NCBI GenBank assembly: GCA_964555675.1
Contig: CAZKTU010000061.1
Coordinates: forward strand, 1-30,257
Direction: 5' to 3'
From: CAIWXH01 sp964555675
GTDB lineage: Bacteria; Chloroflexota; Chloroflexia; Chloroflexales; Chloroflexaceae
Length of the DNA: 30,257 nt
The position numbers and the translations under genes were made by a program. Of this stretch, positions 7,546-15,206 are shown piece after piece. How positions within the stretch are numbered: position 1 is the stretch's first letter; every line of letters begins with the position of its first letter. Below the pieces are notes generated by a model that was not told the origin of the DNA, ran no database searches, and was given only the letters and a program-made list of their open reading frames with translations.

Positions 7546-8634
7546 ATGAACCGACAGGACATTTTGCTGCTCGAGGCCGCGCGCGGCTACCCCTGCGTGA
7601 CGATCACGCTGCCGACCCACCGCACCTCGCCCGACAACCGCCAGGACCCGATTCGCCTGAAGAATCTGGTCCGCCAGGCGGCCGAACGGCTGACCGGCGA
7701 GCTGGGCAAGCGCGAGGTCGAGGGCGTGCTGCGGGGCATCGATCAGCTTGCCGACGGGATCGACCACGAGCACAACCTCGACGGGCTGGCCCTCTTCGTC
7801 AGCGACGAGACAGTGCGCGCCGAGAGGCTGCCCTTCACCCTGCCCGAGCGCGTGATCGTGGACGAGAGCTTCTTCACCCGCGACCTGGTCTACGCCTTCA
7901 ACCGCTCGCCGCGCTACTGGGTCCTGGCTCTCTCCGAGCAGTCCACCCGTCTCTTCGAGGCCAGCCGCGACGACCTGGCCGAGCTAACCGCGGGCTCGCC
8001 CTTCCCCATGACCCACGGCGGGCGCGGCGGCGGGCGCACCCTGCCGACCGACCCGGCGATCAACGTCTCGCAGCTGCGCGACGAGCACCACCGCATCTTC
8101 TTCCGCGATGTCGACCAGGCCCTGGGCACCTACCTGGCCGCCGACCCGCTGCCGGTGGCCCTGGTGGGCGTCGACCGCTACCTGGCCTTCTTCCGCGAGG
8201 TGACCAGCCACGGCGATAAGATCGTCACCAGCCTCACCGGCAACCACGATACGACCAGCGCCCACGAGCTGGGCAAGCTGGTCTGGCCCCTGGTGCGCGA
8301 GAGCCTGGCCGCCCGGCGGGCCGGGATCTTCGGCGAGCTCGAGGCGGCGGTCGGCGGGCAGCGCAGCGCCTCGACCCTCGGCGAGGTCTGGCGCTTCGCC
8401 CACGAGGGCCGCGGCCAGACCCTGATCGTCGAGGAGGGCTACCACGAGGCCGCGACCGTTGACGAGAGCGGCCTGCGCCTGCTGCCCGCGGGCGATCAGG
8501 GCGGCCCCACCGCCCTCGACGACGCCGTCGACGAGGTGATCGCCAAGGTCCTGGCCATGGGCGGCCGCGTGGTCTTCGCCGACGACGGCACCCTCAGCCA
8601 GCACAGCCGGATCGCCCTGATCCTGCGCTACTGA
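7546..8634 (+). CDS. baeRF3-type (eRF1-like) protein, candidate Balon-like ribosome hibernation factor
   Basis: The 362 residues fit the bacterial archaeo-eukaryotic release factor-like family 3. Signs are the TLPTHRTSPDNRQDPIRLKN block at about 21-40, the GLALFVS and YWVLALSEQSTRLFEA strands typical of the domain 1/2 core, and a C-terminal eL30/L7Ae-like region with LIVEEGYH and a VVFADDGTL strand near the end. The related protein Balon binds the ribosomal A site of dormant ribosomes, so a role in translational stress is reasonable but inferred. AGGAG (7533-7537) is 8 bases before ATG. The 3' end overlaps the convergent kinase gene by 7 bases. A GGQ tripeptide at residues 270-272 is discussed among the rejected items. 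Confidence 0.85.
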   Translation: MNRQDILLLEAARGYPCVTITLPTHRTSPDNRQDPIRLKNLVRQAAERLTGELGKREVEGVLRGIDQLADGIDHEHNLDGLALFVSDETVRAERLPFTLPERVIVDESFFTRDLVYAFNRSPRYWVLALSEQSTRLFEASRDDLAELTAGSPFPMTHGGRGGGRTLPTDPAINVSQLRDEHHRIFFRDVDQALGTYLAADPLPVALVGVDRYLAFFREVTSHGDKIVTSLTGNHDTTSAHELGKLVWPLVRESLAARRAGIFGELEAAVGGQRSASTLGEVWRFAHEGRGQTLIVEEGYHEAATVDESGLRLLPAGDQGGPTALDDAVDEVIAKVLAMGGRVVFADDGTLSQHSRIALILRY

Positions 8635-10658
8635 TCCTCAGGCGTGGAGGTTCGGAGGGGCGCGGCCCCTCCGACTCCCCAACGCCGCAGGCACACCGTG
8701 AAGCGCGAGCCGCGCCCGGGCGTGCTCTCGACCGACACTGCGCCACCCATGGCGTCGACTAGCTCGCGCACGAGGGCCAGGCCCAGGCCGGCGCCCCCGG
8801 TCTCGCGCGCCCGCGAGCTGTCGCCCCTGTAGAAGCGCTCGAAGACGAGGGGCAGATCTTCGGGGGCGATGCCCAGCCCGGTGTCGGCCACGGCCAGGGC
8901 CACAGCGCCGTCTTCGCAGAGCGTGGCTTCGAAGGCGATGATACCGCCGGGCGGGGTATGGCGCACGGCGTTCTGGGCCAGGTTGCGCAGCACCTGCTCG
9001 AGGCGCACCTGGTCGGCGCGGGCCGCCGGCAGGCCGGGCGCCACCTGGGCGACGACCTCGATCTCGCGCTCACGGCGGGCCAGCGGCGCCAGGGTCTCGG
9101 CAACACGGTTCACCATCGCCCCCACGTCCACCGCCTCGAGCGTCAGCGGCAGCTGCTGAGCCTCGGCCCGCGCCAGGGTGAAGAGATCCTCGACCAGGGC
9201 GGTGAGGCGCTGGGTCTCGCCGCGGATCACCGCCATGTCGCGCTCGGGCAGCTTGTCGCCGTAGTCGTGCTCGAGGGCCTCCAGATAGCCGCGCAGGGTG
9301 GCGAGGGGGTTGCGCAGCTCGTGGCTCACGTCGGCCACGAGGCGCTTGTTGGAGCGTAGCAGCGCGTCCGAGCGCGCGGCGGCGTCGGCGAGAGCCCGCT
9401 CGCGCTCCTCGAGCTGGGCGGCCATGCTGTTGAAGGTGAGGCCCAGGCGCCCGATCTCGTCGGGCGAGGCGGCGGGCACACGGCTGCCCAGGTCGCCCGC
9501 GGCCAGGCTCGCCGCGGCCTGGTCGAGGCGCTCGATGCGCCGGGTGAGCCCGCGGGCCAGCAGGTAGCCGACCCCGAGGCCGACCGGCAGCAGGCCGATC
9601 ACGACCAGGGCGAACAGATTCAGCACCACGCTGGAGCCGAGCAGGGTCACGTTGATCAGCCGGCCGAAGGCCGCGCCGATCTGCGCGCTGCTGTCGACGT
9701 TGCTCTCGACCACCAGCAGCGCGGTCGGGGCCTGGCCCACGGCGCAGACCGCCGTGTCGCTGACCGCCCCCGCGGCCGGGTAGCCCTCGACACAGGCCCC
9801 GGGGGTCGTGGCGCGAGGGAGGATCAGGCCAAGACTGCTTGAGTCGGGCGGCGCGCCCACGGCGTAGGGCTCGCGCCCCACACTGGCCAGCACCGTGCCG
9901 TCGCGGGCCAGCAGCGACAGGCGCCGCACACCCTGCAGCAGCCCGGACACCTCGGCGATCTCCTCGCCCTCGGGCATGGGCAGCTTGACGGTGCCGTCGA
10001 GCAGCCCCGCGAGCAGCCCCGCGAGCTCGTCGGGCGTCGCATCGGCCACGGCGGGAGCGACGGCGGCGGCCAGGGTCGGGGCCACCTGGCCCGGCGGCAC
10101 GATCGTCGGCACTGCGACGAGGCTCAGAGAGGCCACGTAGAGCAGCAGGGCGATCGGCACGAAGATCAGGGTGAGGACGCCCACCAGCATATAGGTGAAG
10201 GCCAGCCGCCAGCGCAGGCGGCGCGTGCCCAGACCCCATGCCGCCAGCAGCAGCCGCGCCGAGAGGAACAGACTGGCGATCAGGTAGCTCGCGCTGAGCA
10301 TATAAGTCGCCAGGGAGAACTGCAGATCATCCAGGCGCATGCCCAGCCAGGTGCCCTTGTAGGGCACGTACGAGATCGTGAGCCAGCCGGCCAGCCCGTT
10401 GATCAGGATGAAGATACTCAGCCAGAGCAGCAAGCGCCCGATTCGCCGCGCGATCCCGCCCGTCCCCGGGGCCAGGCGCCATGCGGCGTAGGCGTAGAGG
10501 GCCATGCCCACATACCCGAGCAGCTCGAGCCAGGGCGACTTGATCCACGCGCCCAGGGCGTAGGGCAGCACGAAGACCAGGTTGATCACGATCGACAGCT
10601 CGATCATGGCTCGCCAGAAGCCAACGCGCCTGAGAAGGAAGGGCCGCTCAGCGCTCAT
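8628..10658 (-). CDS. Multi-pass membrane sensor histidine kinase (HAMP-HisKA-HATPase)
   Basis: The 676-residue kinase has about five N-terminal membrane helices (residues about 15-190), a sensor region of about 150 residues and another helix near 345-370. A HAMP linker (LTRRIERLDQAAASLAAGDL) and a coiled coil follow. The HisKA box is DVSHELRNPLATLRGY with His446, and the ATPase domain has N box LRNLAQNAVRHTP, G1 VADTGLGI and G2 GGAGLGLALV. It would phosphorylate the response regulator encoded just upstream, 10 bases away. The ATG lies in the third copy of a 7-base tandem repeat, and AAGGA of the second copy is its binding site, 6 bases away. The last 16 or so residues are encoded by an intergenic-type hairpin and look like run-on sequence rather than domain. 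Confidence 0.94.
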   Translation of the reverse strand: MSAERPFLLRRVGFWRAMIELSIVINLVFVLPYALGAWIKSPWLELLGYVGMALYAYAAWRLAPGTGGIARRIGRLLLWLSIFILINGLAGWLTISYVPYKGTWLGMRLDDLQFSLATYMLSASYLIASLFLSARLLLAAWGLGTRRLRWRLAFTYMLVGVLTLIFVPIALLLYVASLSLVAVPTIVPPGQVAPTLAAAVAPAVADATPDELAGLLAGLLDGTVKLPMPEGEEIAEVSGLLQGVRRLSLLARDGTVLASVGREPYAVGAPPDSSSLGLILPRATTPGACVEGYPAAGAVSDTAVCAVGQAPTALLVVESNVDSSAQIGAAFGRLINVTLLGSSVVLNLFALVVIGLLPVGLGVGYLLARGLTRRIERLDQAAASLAAGDLGSRVPAASPDEIGRLGLTFNSMAAQLEERERALADAAARSDALLRSNKRLVADVSHELRNPLATLRGYLEALEHDYGDKLPERDMAVIRGETQRLTALVEDLFTLARAEAQQLPLTLEAVDVGAMVNRVAETLAPLARREREIEVVAQVAPGLPAARADQVRLEQVLRNLAQNAVRHTPPGGIIAFEATLCEDGAVALAVADTGLGIAPEDLPLVFERFYRGDSSRARETGGAGLGLALVRELVDAMGGAVSVESTPGRGSRFTVCLRRWGVGGAAPLRTSTPEDQ
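8653..8673. terminator. Hairpin inside the kinase 3' end, terminator position for the baeRF3 gene
   Basis: CGGAGGGGC (8653-8661) and GCCCCTCCG (8665-8673) form a perfect 9-bp stem with a GCG loop, 18 bases after the baeRF3 stop codon. The core GGAGGGGC-NNN-GCCCCTCC is identical to that of the hairpin at 17710-17734. For the minus-strand kinase gene it encodes residues about 662-669. Confidence 0.5.
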
Positions 10659-10676
10659 CCTTCATCCTTCATCCTT
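10656..10676 (-). repeat. Heptanucleotide tandem repeat (AAGGATG x3) across the regulator/kinase junction
   Basis: On the minus strand three exact AAGGATG units run from 10676 to 10656. The first junction contains the response-regulator stop (10671-10669), the second unit supplies AAGGA as binding site, and the third contains the kinase ATG (10658-10656). Copy-number change would shift the intercistronic distance by 7 bases without changing either protein. Confidence 0.9.
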
Positions 10677-11349
10677 CAAAACGATAGCCCACGCCCCACA
10701 CGGTGCTGATGCGCTCGCCGACCTCGCCGAGCTTGCGGCGCAGACGCACAATATGTGTGTCGACCGTGCGATCGCCGCCCTCGTAGTCGGCGCCCCAGAT
10801 ATGGTCGAGCAGGTAGGCCCGGCTGAAGCTGCGCCCGGGATGGCGGGCGAGCAGCAGCAGCAGGTCGTACTCCTTGACCGTCAGCTCGACCGCCTCGCCG
10901 TCGACCGCAACCCGCCGGGCCAGGGGGTCGATCTGCAGCCGGTCGAGCTCGATCGACGTCGCCTCGTCGCTCGCGGGCCTGGTCAGCAGCTCGACCCGCC
11001 GCAGCATGGCTCGCACGCGGGCCATCAGCTCGCGCAGGCTGAAGGGCTTGGTCATATAGTCATCGGCGCCCACCTCGAGCCCCAGCACCCGGTCGGCCTC
11101 GTCGTCGCGGGCGGTCAGCATCAGCACGGGCACCGTCGAGCGCTCGCGCATGCGCCGCATCACCGTGAGCCCGTCGAGGCCCGGCAGCATCCAGTCGAGG
11201 ATGACCAGGTCGGGCTGGGCCTGTGCGGCGATGATCAGGGCCGTCTGCCCGTCGTGGGCCACCAGGGCCGTGTGACCCTCGCCCTCGATCTGCCGCCGCA
11301 CCAGGGCCGCCAGCTCGTGCTCATCTTCTACGATCAAGATCGTCGCCAT
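10669..11349 (-). CDS. OmpR/PhoB-family response regulator
   Basis: The 226 residues make a receiver domain (about 1-120) plus a winged-helix DNA-binding domain (about 130-225). The phosphorylation pocket is complete: E8 and D9, phosphoacceptor D52 in VILDWMLPG, T79 and K101 (TKPF). The C-terminal domain has the usual LTVKEYDLL and DRTVDTHIVRLRRKL segments ending VGYRFEG. The ATG overlaps the TGA of the upstream M50 protease gene by one base (TGATG), so the two are translationally coupled, and the cognate kinase follows. Targets unknown; the coupled protease makes envelope stress a sensible guess. Confidence 0.96.
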   Translation of the reverse strand: MATILIVEDEHELAALVRRQIEGEGHTALVAHDGQTALIIAAQAQPDLVILDWMLPGLDGLTVMRRMRERSTVPVLMLTARDDEADRVLGLEVGADDYMTKPFSLRELMARVRAMLRRVELLTRPASDEATSIELDRLQIDPLARRVAVDGEAVELTVKEYDLLLLLARHPGRSFSRAYLLDHIWGADYEGGDRTVDTHIVRLRRKLGEVGERISTVWGVGYRFEG

Positions 11350-12509
11350 CAGCTTCGTTTCTCTGCGGCTCCTGCAGCCAGGCTACACGCTTCGCGCAGC
11401 TCGCGCAACAGCTCGGCGTCGAGCTCGCCCGCCACGCCCATGCGGGCCCGCGCGAGGGCCGCCAGGCCGGCCTCGACGGCCGCGCGGGCCTCCTCGGGCT
11501 TGCCCTCGGCCAGCAGCACCGCGGCCTCGGCCCGCTTGCGGTCGTGGGGCTCGACAATCGTCGCCGCGCCGACCTGCTCGAGGTAGGCCCGCGCGGCTTC
11601 GGCCTCGCCCCTGTGGCGCGCGAGAAAGTAGGCCCCCTCGGCCAGCAGGGACGGGCGCAGCGGCGAGGCGAAGGTTCCCTCGAAGGCCAGGGCGTGGTCG
11701 AGGTAGCGGCCGGCCTGCTGCTGCTCGCCCCGGGCGAGGGCCCAGGTATAGGCGAGCAGGGCGGCGCCGATGTCGTCGATCGTGCCATCTGGCAGAGCGG
11801 TAGCCCGCGCGACAATCGTGGGGTCGAGCGAGGCGAGCTGCCCCGCCATCGCGGCGCCCACCATGAGCGCGGCGGCCCCCAGGCGCTCGGCCCGCGGGCC
11901 GCCGCGCAGCAGCATCACGACGCGCGCGCCGTCGCTGTAGAAGCCCCCGGCCTGCATCGGCACCATAGTCACCACGGCGATGGCGAGCGAGAGCAGGGCC
12001 GTCAGGGCTGCCGCGGCCTCCGCCAGGCCATTCAGGCCCGCCACGAGCGCCAGGCTCAGCAGGCCAAAGAGCAGGCTCGCCAGGGGGCCGCCCGCCACCA
12101 TGGCCAGCTGACGCCGCAGCAGGTCGCGGTCGTCGGCGGGCACCGCCGCCGCGACGCCGCCGCCCAGGTTCAGGCTGCGGTTGAGACCGAGCCGCGCCCG
12201 GCCGTCGAGCCAGGTCAGCTTGAGCGGGCCGACGATCAGCAGCAGCGGGCGCGAGCCGACCAGCAGCCCGCCCGCCAGGTGCCCCAGCTCGTGGGCCAGG
12301 ACGACCAGGAACCACAGGGGCAGGGCCAGCAGGGCCAGGCCGAGCAGCTCGCCGCCGCTCAGCTCGAACTCGGGCAGCAGGCCCAGAGCATCGGCGCCCG
12401 TAGCCCCGAGGTAGCCGACCAGGGCGCCGGCCCCGGCCATCAGCGCGATCGCCAGGGCCGCGCGGAGCGGACTCTTGCGCGCCGGCGACGTTGTCGTATT
12501 CTGCATCAT
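11349..12509 (-). CDS. M50 (site-2 protease-like) membrane metallopeptidase with helical C-terminal region
   Basis: Start set at the first of two adjacent ATGs (12509-12507), where GAGGAGG (12526-12520) lies about 10 bases upstream; the frame is open further upstream but runs through repeat sequence. The protein is 386 residues. A membrane helix precedes LVVLAHELGHLAGG, the zinc-binding HExxH motif with H73, E74 and H77. GGFYSDGARV further on corresponds to the second metal-ligand region (usually NxxPxxxxDG). Several helices lie between. The last 130 residues are a soluble alanine-rich, TPR-like region. M50 peptidases cut transmembrane helices of regulatory proteins. This one is coupled by TGATG to a response regulator, so it may belong to the same signalling unit. 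Substrate unknown. Confidence 0.9.
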   Translation of the reverse strand: MMQNTTTSPARKSPLRAALAIALMAGAGALVGYLGATGADALGLLPEFELSGGELLGLALLALPLWFLVVLAHELGHLAGGLLVGSRPLLLIVGPLKLTWLDGRARLGLNRSLNLGGGVAAAVPADDRDLLRRQLAMVAGGPLASLLFGLLSLALVAGLNGLAEAAAALTALLSLAIAVVTMVPMQAGGFYSDGARVVMLLRGGPRAERLGAAALMVGAAMAGQLASLDPTIVARATALPDGTIDDIGAALLAYTWALARGEQQQAGRYLDHALAFEGTFASPLRPSLLAEGAYFLARHRGEAEAARAYLEQVGAATIVEPHDRKRAEAAVLLAEGKPEEARAAVEAGLAALARARMGVAGELDAELLRELREACSLAAGAAEKRS

Positions 12510-12530
12510 GCTCTTGCCGCCTCCTCTCAG

Positions 12531-12624
12531 CAAGGTTTCACCTTGCGGCGCTTTGCACTCCACATCCACCCCTCGCGGGGCCGGAGGCCCCATGCACCCC
12601 GGCCGCAGGCAGCGGCGAAGCGCG
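12531..12624. repeat. Mosaic intergenic repeat between the two protease genes
   Basis: This gap holds several modules found elsewhere in the window. CAAGGTTTCACCTTGCGGC (12531-12549) recurs exactly in inverted orientation at 18132-18150. CTCCACATCCACCCC (12558-12572) is the reverse complement of the module at 13919. A GGGGCC-GGA-GGCCCC hairpin lies at 12577-12591. GCGGCGAAGCGCG (12612-12624) recurs at 5109-5121. No gene is visible here. Confidence 0.85.
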
Positions 12625-12646
12625 TACCTCGGTTACGCACCTTGTC

Positions 12647-13813
12647 TTAGCCCCCGATGCCCGCCGCGGCGAGCATGATCAGGGTGAAGTTGTAGGTGCC
12701 GTGGACGATCGCCGCGGTGGTGGTGTTGCTGCGCTGGCGCACGATGCCGCAGACGACCCCGACCACGAAGACGATCAGCAGCGCGTCCCAGTTGTACTGC
12801 AGGGCGTGAAGGCTCATGAAGAACAGGTTCGAGAGAATGAGGCCCATGCGCGGCTGGAGCACGCCACGCACCGCCAGCTCTTCGCCGAGGCCGGCGACCA
12901 CGCCGATCACCACAGCCCCGATCGGGTTGATCGCGAACGAGAGCAGCTCTTCGAAGGCGTCGCTGTCGGTCACCGGCCAGCCCAGAGCCGTCCACAGCCA
13001 CTGGATGGCCCCGCCGAGCAGCTGTACGGCGCCCGCGAGCAGCAGAGCCACGACGACGCCAACGGCCACCTGGCGCAAGGTCGGGCGCACCAGGCCCAGG
13101 CGCTGCAGCGCCTCGCCCAGGTTACGCCTGATGCCGAAGCCGACGGCCAGGATGGCGGCCGGGATGACCCAGACGAGCCCGTAGACCTGGTCGCGCAGCA
13201 TGCCCGCCTGGTCGCGGCCAAGGGCCTCGGCGGTCAACTGGTCGACAATCGCCAGGAGCGGCGGGGCGCCCAGGACCAGCAGCGGTACGCTGCAGATCAG
13301 GCCGATGCTGACCACAGTCACCAGGGCCGTGGTGTGCACGAACGATTTGGGGTCGAGCGGGATCAGGCGGGCCGCCGCCCGGCGCAGGGCGGGGATGAGC
13401 AGCAGAGCGCCCAGCAGGACGCTCACGGCGACGCCGACGAGCATCAGGGCGATGCGCAGCCATGCGTCCGGGGTCAGGCCGGACAGGCCCTCGGGGTTGC
13501 GCAGCAGGTCGGGCGCGACGGCGGCGAAGCCCAGGCTCAGGGTGGTCAGGCTGATCGCGCCGATCATCACCGCGAGCCAGACCCCCGTGGCGAGCCAGGC
13601 CCAGTTCGGCCGGTCGCCGCCCATGTAGGCCAGAATGGCCAGGATGGCGAATGGCACGGCGTTGATGCTCGCGCTCATGAAGCTGCCGACCTCGCCGCCG
13701 ATCAGGCTGCCGGCCGAGAGCAGGATGACGAAGAGGATGGCGCCTACGCCAAAGGGCAGCAGGCTCGCCGTGCGACGCGGCTGATCGCTCAGCAGCGTAG
13801 GCTGGTCGCTCAT
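12647..13813 (-). CDS. CPBP family intramembrane glutamic-type/metallo endopeptidase
   Basis: A 388-residue polytopic membrane protein with roughly eight hydrophobic segments. The three CPBP (CAAX protease and bacteriocin-processing, Rce1-like) motifs are intact and in order: GEELAVRGV with E311, E312 and R316; FFMSLH with H336; and HGTYNF with H371 and N375. Members include Rce1-type prenyl-protein proteases and bacterial immunity or processing proteins, so the substrate cannot be deduced. AAGGAGC precedes the ATG by a few bases. It is upstream of and on the same strand as the M50 protease, separated by 137 bases of repeat sequence. The unusually long N-terminal half (about 200 residues of helices before the core) is not part of the catalytic fold. 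Confidence 0.92.
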   Translation of the reverse strand: MSDQPTLLSDQPRRTASLLPFGVGAILFVILLSAGSLIGGEVGSFMSASINAVPFAILAILAYMGGDRPNWAWLATGVWLAVMIGAISLTTLSLGFAAVAPDLLRNPEGLSGLTPDAWLRIALMLVGVAVSVLLGALLLIPALRRAAARLIPLDPKSFVHTTALVTVVSIGLICSVPLLVLGAPPLLAIVDQLTAEALGRDQAGMLRDQVYGLVWVIPAAILAVGFGIRRNLGEALQRLGLVRPTLRQVAVGVVVALLLAGAVQLLGGAIQWLWTALGWPVTDSDAFEELLSFAINPIGAVVIGVVAGLGEELAVRGVLQPRMGLILSNLFFMSLHALQYNWDALLIVFVVGVVCGIVRQRSNTTTAAIVHGTYNFTLIMLAAAGIGG

Positions 13814-13836
13814 CAGGGGCTCCTTGTATGCGTCGG

Positions 13837-13988
13837 CGGGGGAACACCTCCCCCGTACCCTGGTTATACGACCGCCGTGTCGCTACAGTTCGACGAATAT
13901 GTGACGATTCTGTGGCAAGGGGTGGATGTGGAGGGCCTCCCTCCACGCCTCCCTCGCGGCCGGGTGGATGTGGAGGGCCAAGCCCTCC
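13837..13988. repeat. Cluster of three hairpins and an 18-base direct repeat upstream of the CPBP gene
   Basis: CGGGGG/CCCCCG (13837-13842 and 13850-13855) is followed by a direct repeat of GGGTGGATGTGGAGGGCC at 13920-13937 and 13962-13979. Each direct-repeat copy forms a small hairpin: GTGGAGGG-CCT-CCCTCCAC (13928-13946) and GGAGGGC-CAA-GCCCTCC (13972-13988). CCCCGTACCC (13851-13860) is the reverse complement of 18123-18132. The cluster lies between the small membrane protein gene and the CPBP gene, both on the minus strand. Confidence 0.8.
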
Positions 13989-14002
13989 GCGCCTCCCGCG
14001 CT

Positions 14003-14209
14003 TTAGCGCCGCAGGGGGATGATCCCGAGACGGAAGAGCGTGTAGAAGGTCAGGGCGCCCAGCACGAAGAGCACACCCTCGACCAGGGCGCAGCCAGGGT
14101 GCAGCCTGGCCCCGAAGAACATCCCCTGCCAGTAGGCGAACTGCCCGCGCCAGATGATCAAGGCCGCGCCCAGGGCAGTGAATGAGATCACGACAACCCA
14201 CACAATCAT
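14003..14209 (-). CDS. Small two-helix membrane protein
   Basis: The 68 residues contain two hydrophobic helices (about 2-20 and 42-62) joined by a loop with aromatic residues (WRGQFAYWQGMFFG) and ending in IIPLRR. I do not recognise a named family. The gene is well supported: AAGGAGGGAG lies a few bases before the ATG and a perfect TATAAT box lies about 21 bases upstream. It is on the same strand as the downstream CPBP protease but is separated from it by 189 bases of repeats. A single small membrane subunit or scaffold is possible, but nothing in the sequence shows a function. Confidence 0.75.
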   Translation of the reverse strand: MIVWVVVISFTALGAALIIWRGQFAYWQGMFFGARLHPGCALVEGVLFVLGALTFYTLFRLGIIPLRR

Positions 14210-14229
14210 GCGCTCCCTCCTTCCCAGTC

Positions 14230-14235
14230 ATTATA
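14230..14235 (-). promoter_or_regulatory. TATAAT -10 box for the small membrane protein gene
   Basis: On the minus strand a perfect TATAAT (14235-14230) lies so that transcription would begin about 13 bases before the ATG, just ahead of the binding site. No -35 box is found at 16-18 bases, so it may need an activator. Confidence 0.45.
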
Positions 14236-14442
14236 GCTGAGGGGCCGAGCTGTATTTTCCTGGGGCCGGCGGGCATGAGTTATATGAACCTTCGCACCAT
14301 CAGCCGGCCGGACCAGGAGCAGCCCGACAGCAAGCCCACGCCGGCCCCCCCGCCGGTCTGTGCCTGATCGCCCCCCAGAAGCGATTCAGGTGTCGAGCTG
14401 CTCTTCCCGGCAAACTGCCGCGCCTCCTCGCGCCCCTCTTCG
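14236..14442. other. Noncoding gap after the methyltransferase gene
   Basis: About 200 bases with no supported gene. Read on the minus strand it holds a small hairpin, CGGCA-GTT-TGCCG (14420-14408), about 22 bases past the methyltransferase stop, a possible weak terminator. A short plus-strand frame from 14275 has no binding site and low-complexity proline content. Confidence 0.35.
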
Positions 14443-15132
14443 TCAACCGAGCTCGGGGGCTCCTCTGACCGCCCGCGCGGCCACCAGCAGCTCGTAGTCG
14501 GGGTCATTGGCCGCGAGCTCGGCGCCCGTCAGGTCCTCGGCGGCCAGTCCGTAGAGGAAAGCGCTGGCCGCCAGCACATTGCCGAAGGTCTCGACCGTGA
14601 CCGCCTCGGGCCCGAAGACGCCGCCCAGCAGCCGTCGGGCCGACGCGCTGGTGAAGCGCCAGTAGTCGCCCCAGCGCTCCATGTCGAAGCGACAGACCTG
14701 GCTCACCGTCGGCATTGTCGCCAGCAGCACCCCGCCCGGCCGCAGGGCGTTGCGCAGCGCCGCCACGGCCGCCGGCAGGTCGTAGACGAACTGCAACACC
14801 TGGGTGACGATCAGACAGTCGAAGCGCTCTGCGGGCAGATCGCCGGCCCTGGTCAGGTCGCCGTAGATCGTCGCGCCCGGGTTGTCGGTCTGCAGATCGA
14901 AGACGTCGACCGCTGTGACCCGCCCGCCGCCGAACTGCCGCGCGTAGCGGTCGTCGCCGATCTCCAGCACATGGCCCCTGATCTCCGCGGCATGGCGGGC
15001 CAGGAAGGCCTCGATATAGAAGCGGTCGATCGGCTGGCCCCGGTCATAGCCGAACGAACGGCTGATCGGCTCGATCCGGCGCAGGTCGCCCATGTCCACC
15101 CGCCCTGGAGCACCTCTTCGCCTGGCACGCAT
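14443..15132 (-). CDS. SAM-dependent class I methyltransferase, polysaccharide-cluster type
   Basis: The 229 residues form one class I methyltransferase domain: motif I VLEIGD (55-60), acidic VDVFD (75-79), GDLTRAGDLP, FDCLIVTQVLQFVYDL and the post-motif LRPGGVLLATMP. The variant EIGDDRYARQFG motif and the WGDYWRFT segment are typical of methyltransferases found in surface-polysaccharide and glycosyltransferase clusters, which fits the divergent GT4-GH57 pair next door. The start at 15132 has an excellent AGGAGGT (15147-15141) at 8 bases; a later in-frame ATG at 15093 is less likely. The substrate (sugar hydroxyl or other) is inferred from context only. Confidence 0.9.
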   Translation of the reverse strand: MRARRRGAPGRVDMGDLRRIEPISRSFGYDRGQPIDRFYIEAFLARHAAEIRGHVLEIGDDRYARQFGGGRVTAVDVFDLQTDNPGATIYGDLTRAGDLPAERFDCLIVTQVLQFVYDLPAAVAALRNALRPGGVLLATMPTVSQVCRFDMERWGDYWRFTSASARRLLGGVFGPEAVTVETFGNVLAASAFLYGLAAEDLTGAELAANDPDYELLVAARAVRGAPELG

Positions 15133-15206
15133 ATTGCTGCACCTCCTGGGCCCTGACGCAGCAAGGCCTGTGCCGACGCCCGAGGAGCGTCCGCGAGGAA
15201 GTCCTT

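Noticed and set aside
8353..8361. GGQ tripeptide in the baeRF3 protein (residues 270-272), like the catalytic motif of release factors
   Set aside because: It lies in the C-terminal part rather than in the central-domain loop where a release-factor GGQ sits, and in a Gly/Gln/Ala-rich helix region; most likely chance.
14275..14367. Short plus-strand frame beginning Met-Ser-Tyr-Met
   Set aside because: No binding site, proline-rich low complexity, and no neighbour relation; not supported as a gene.
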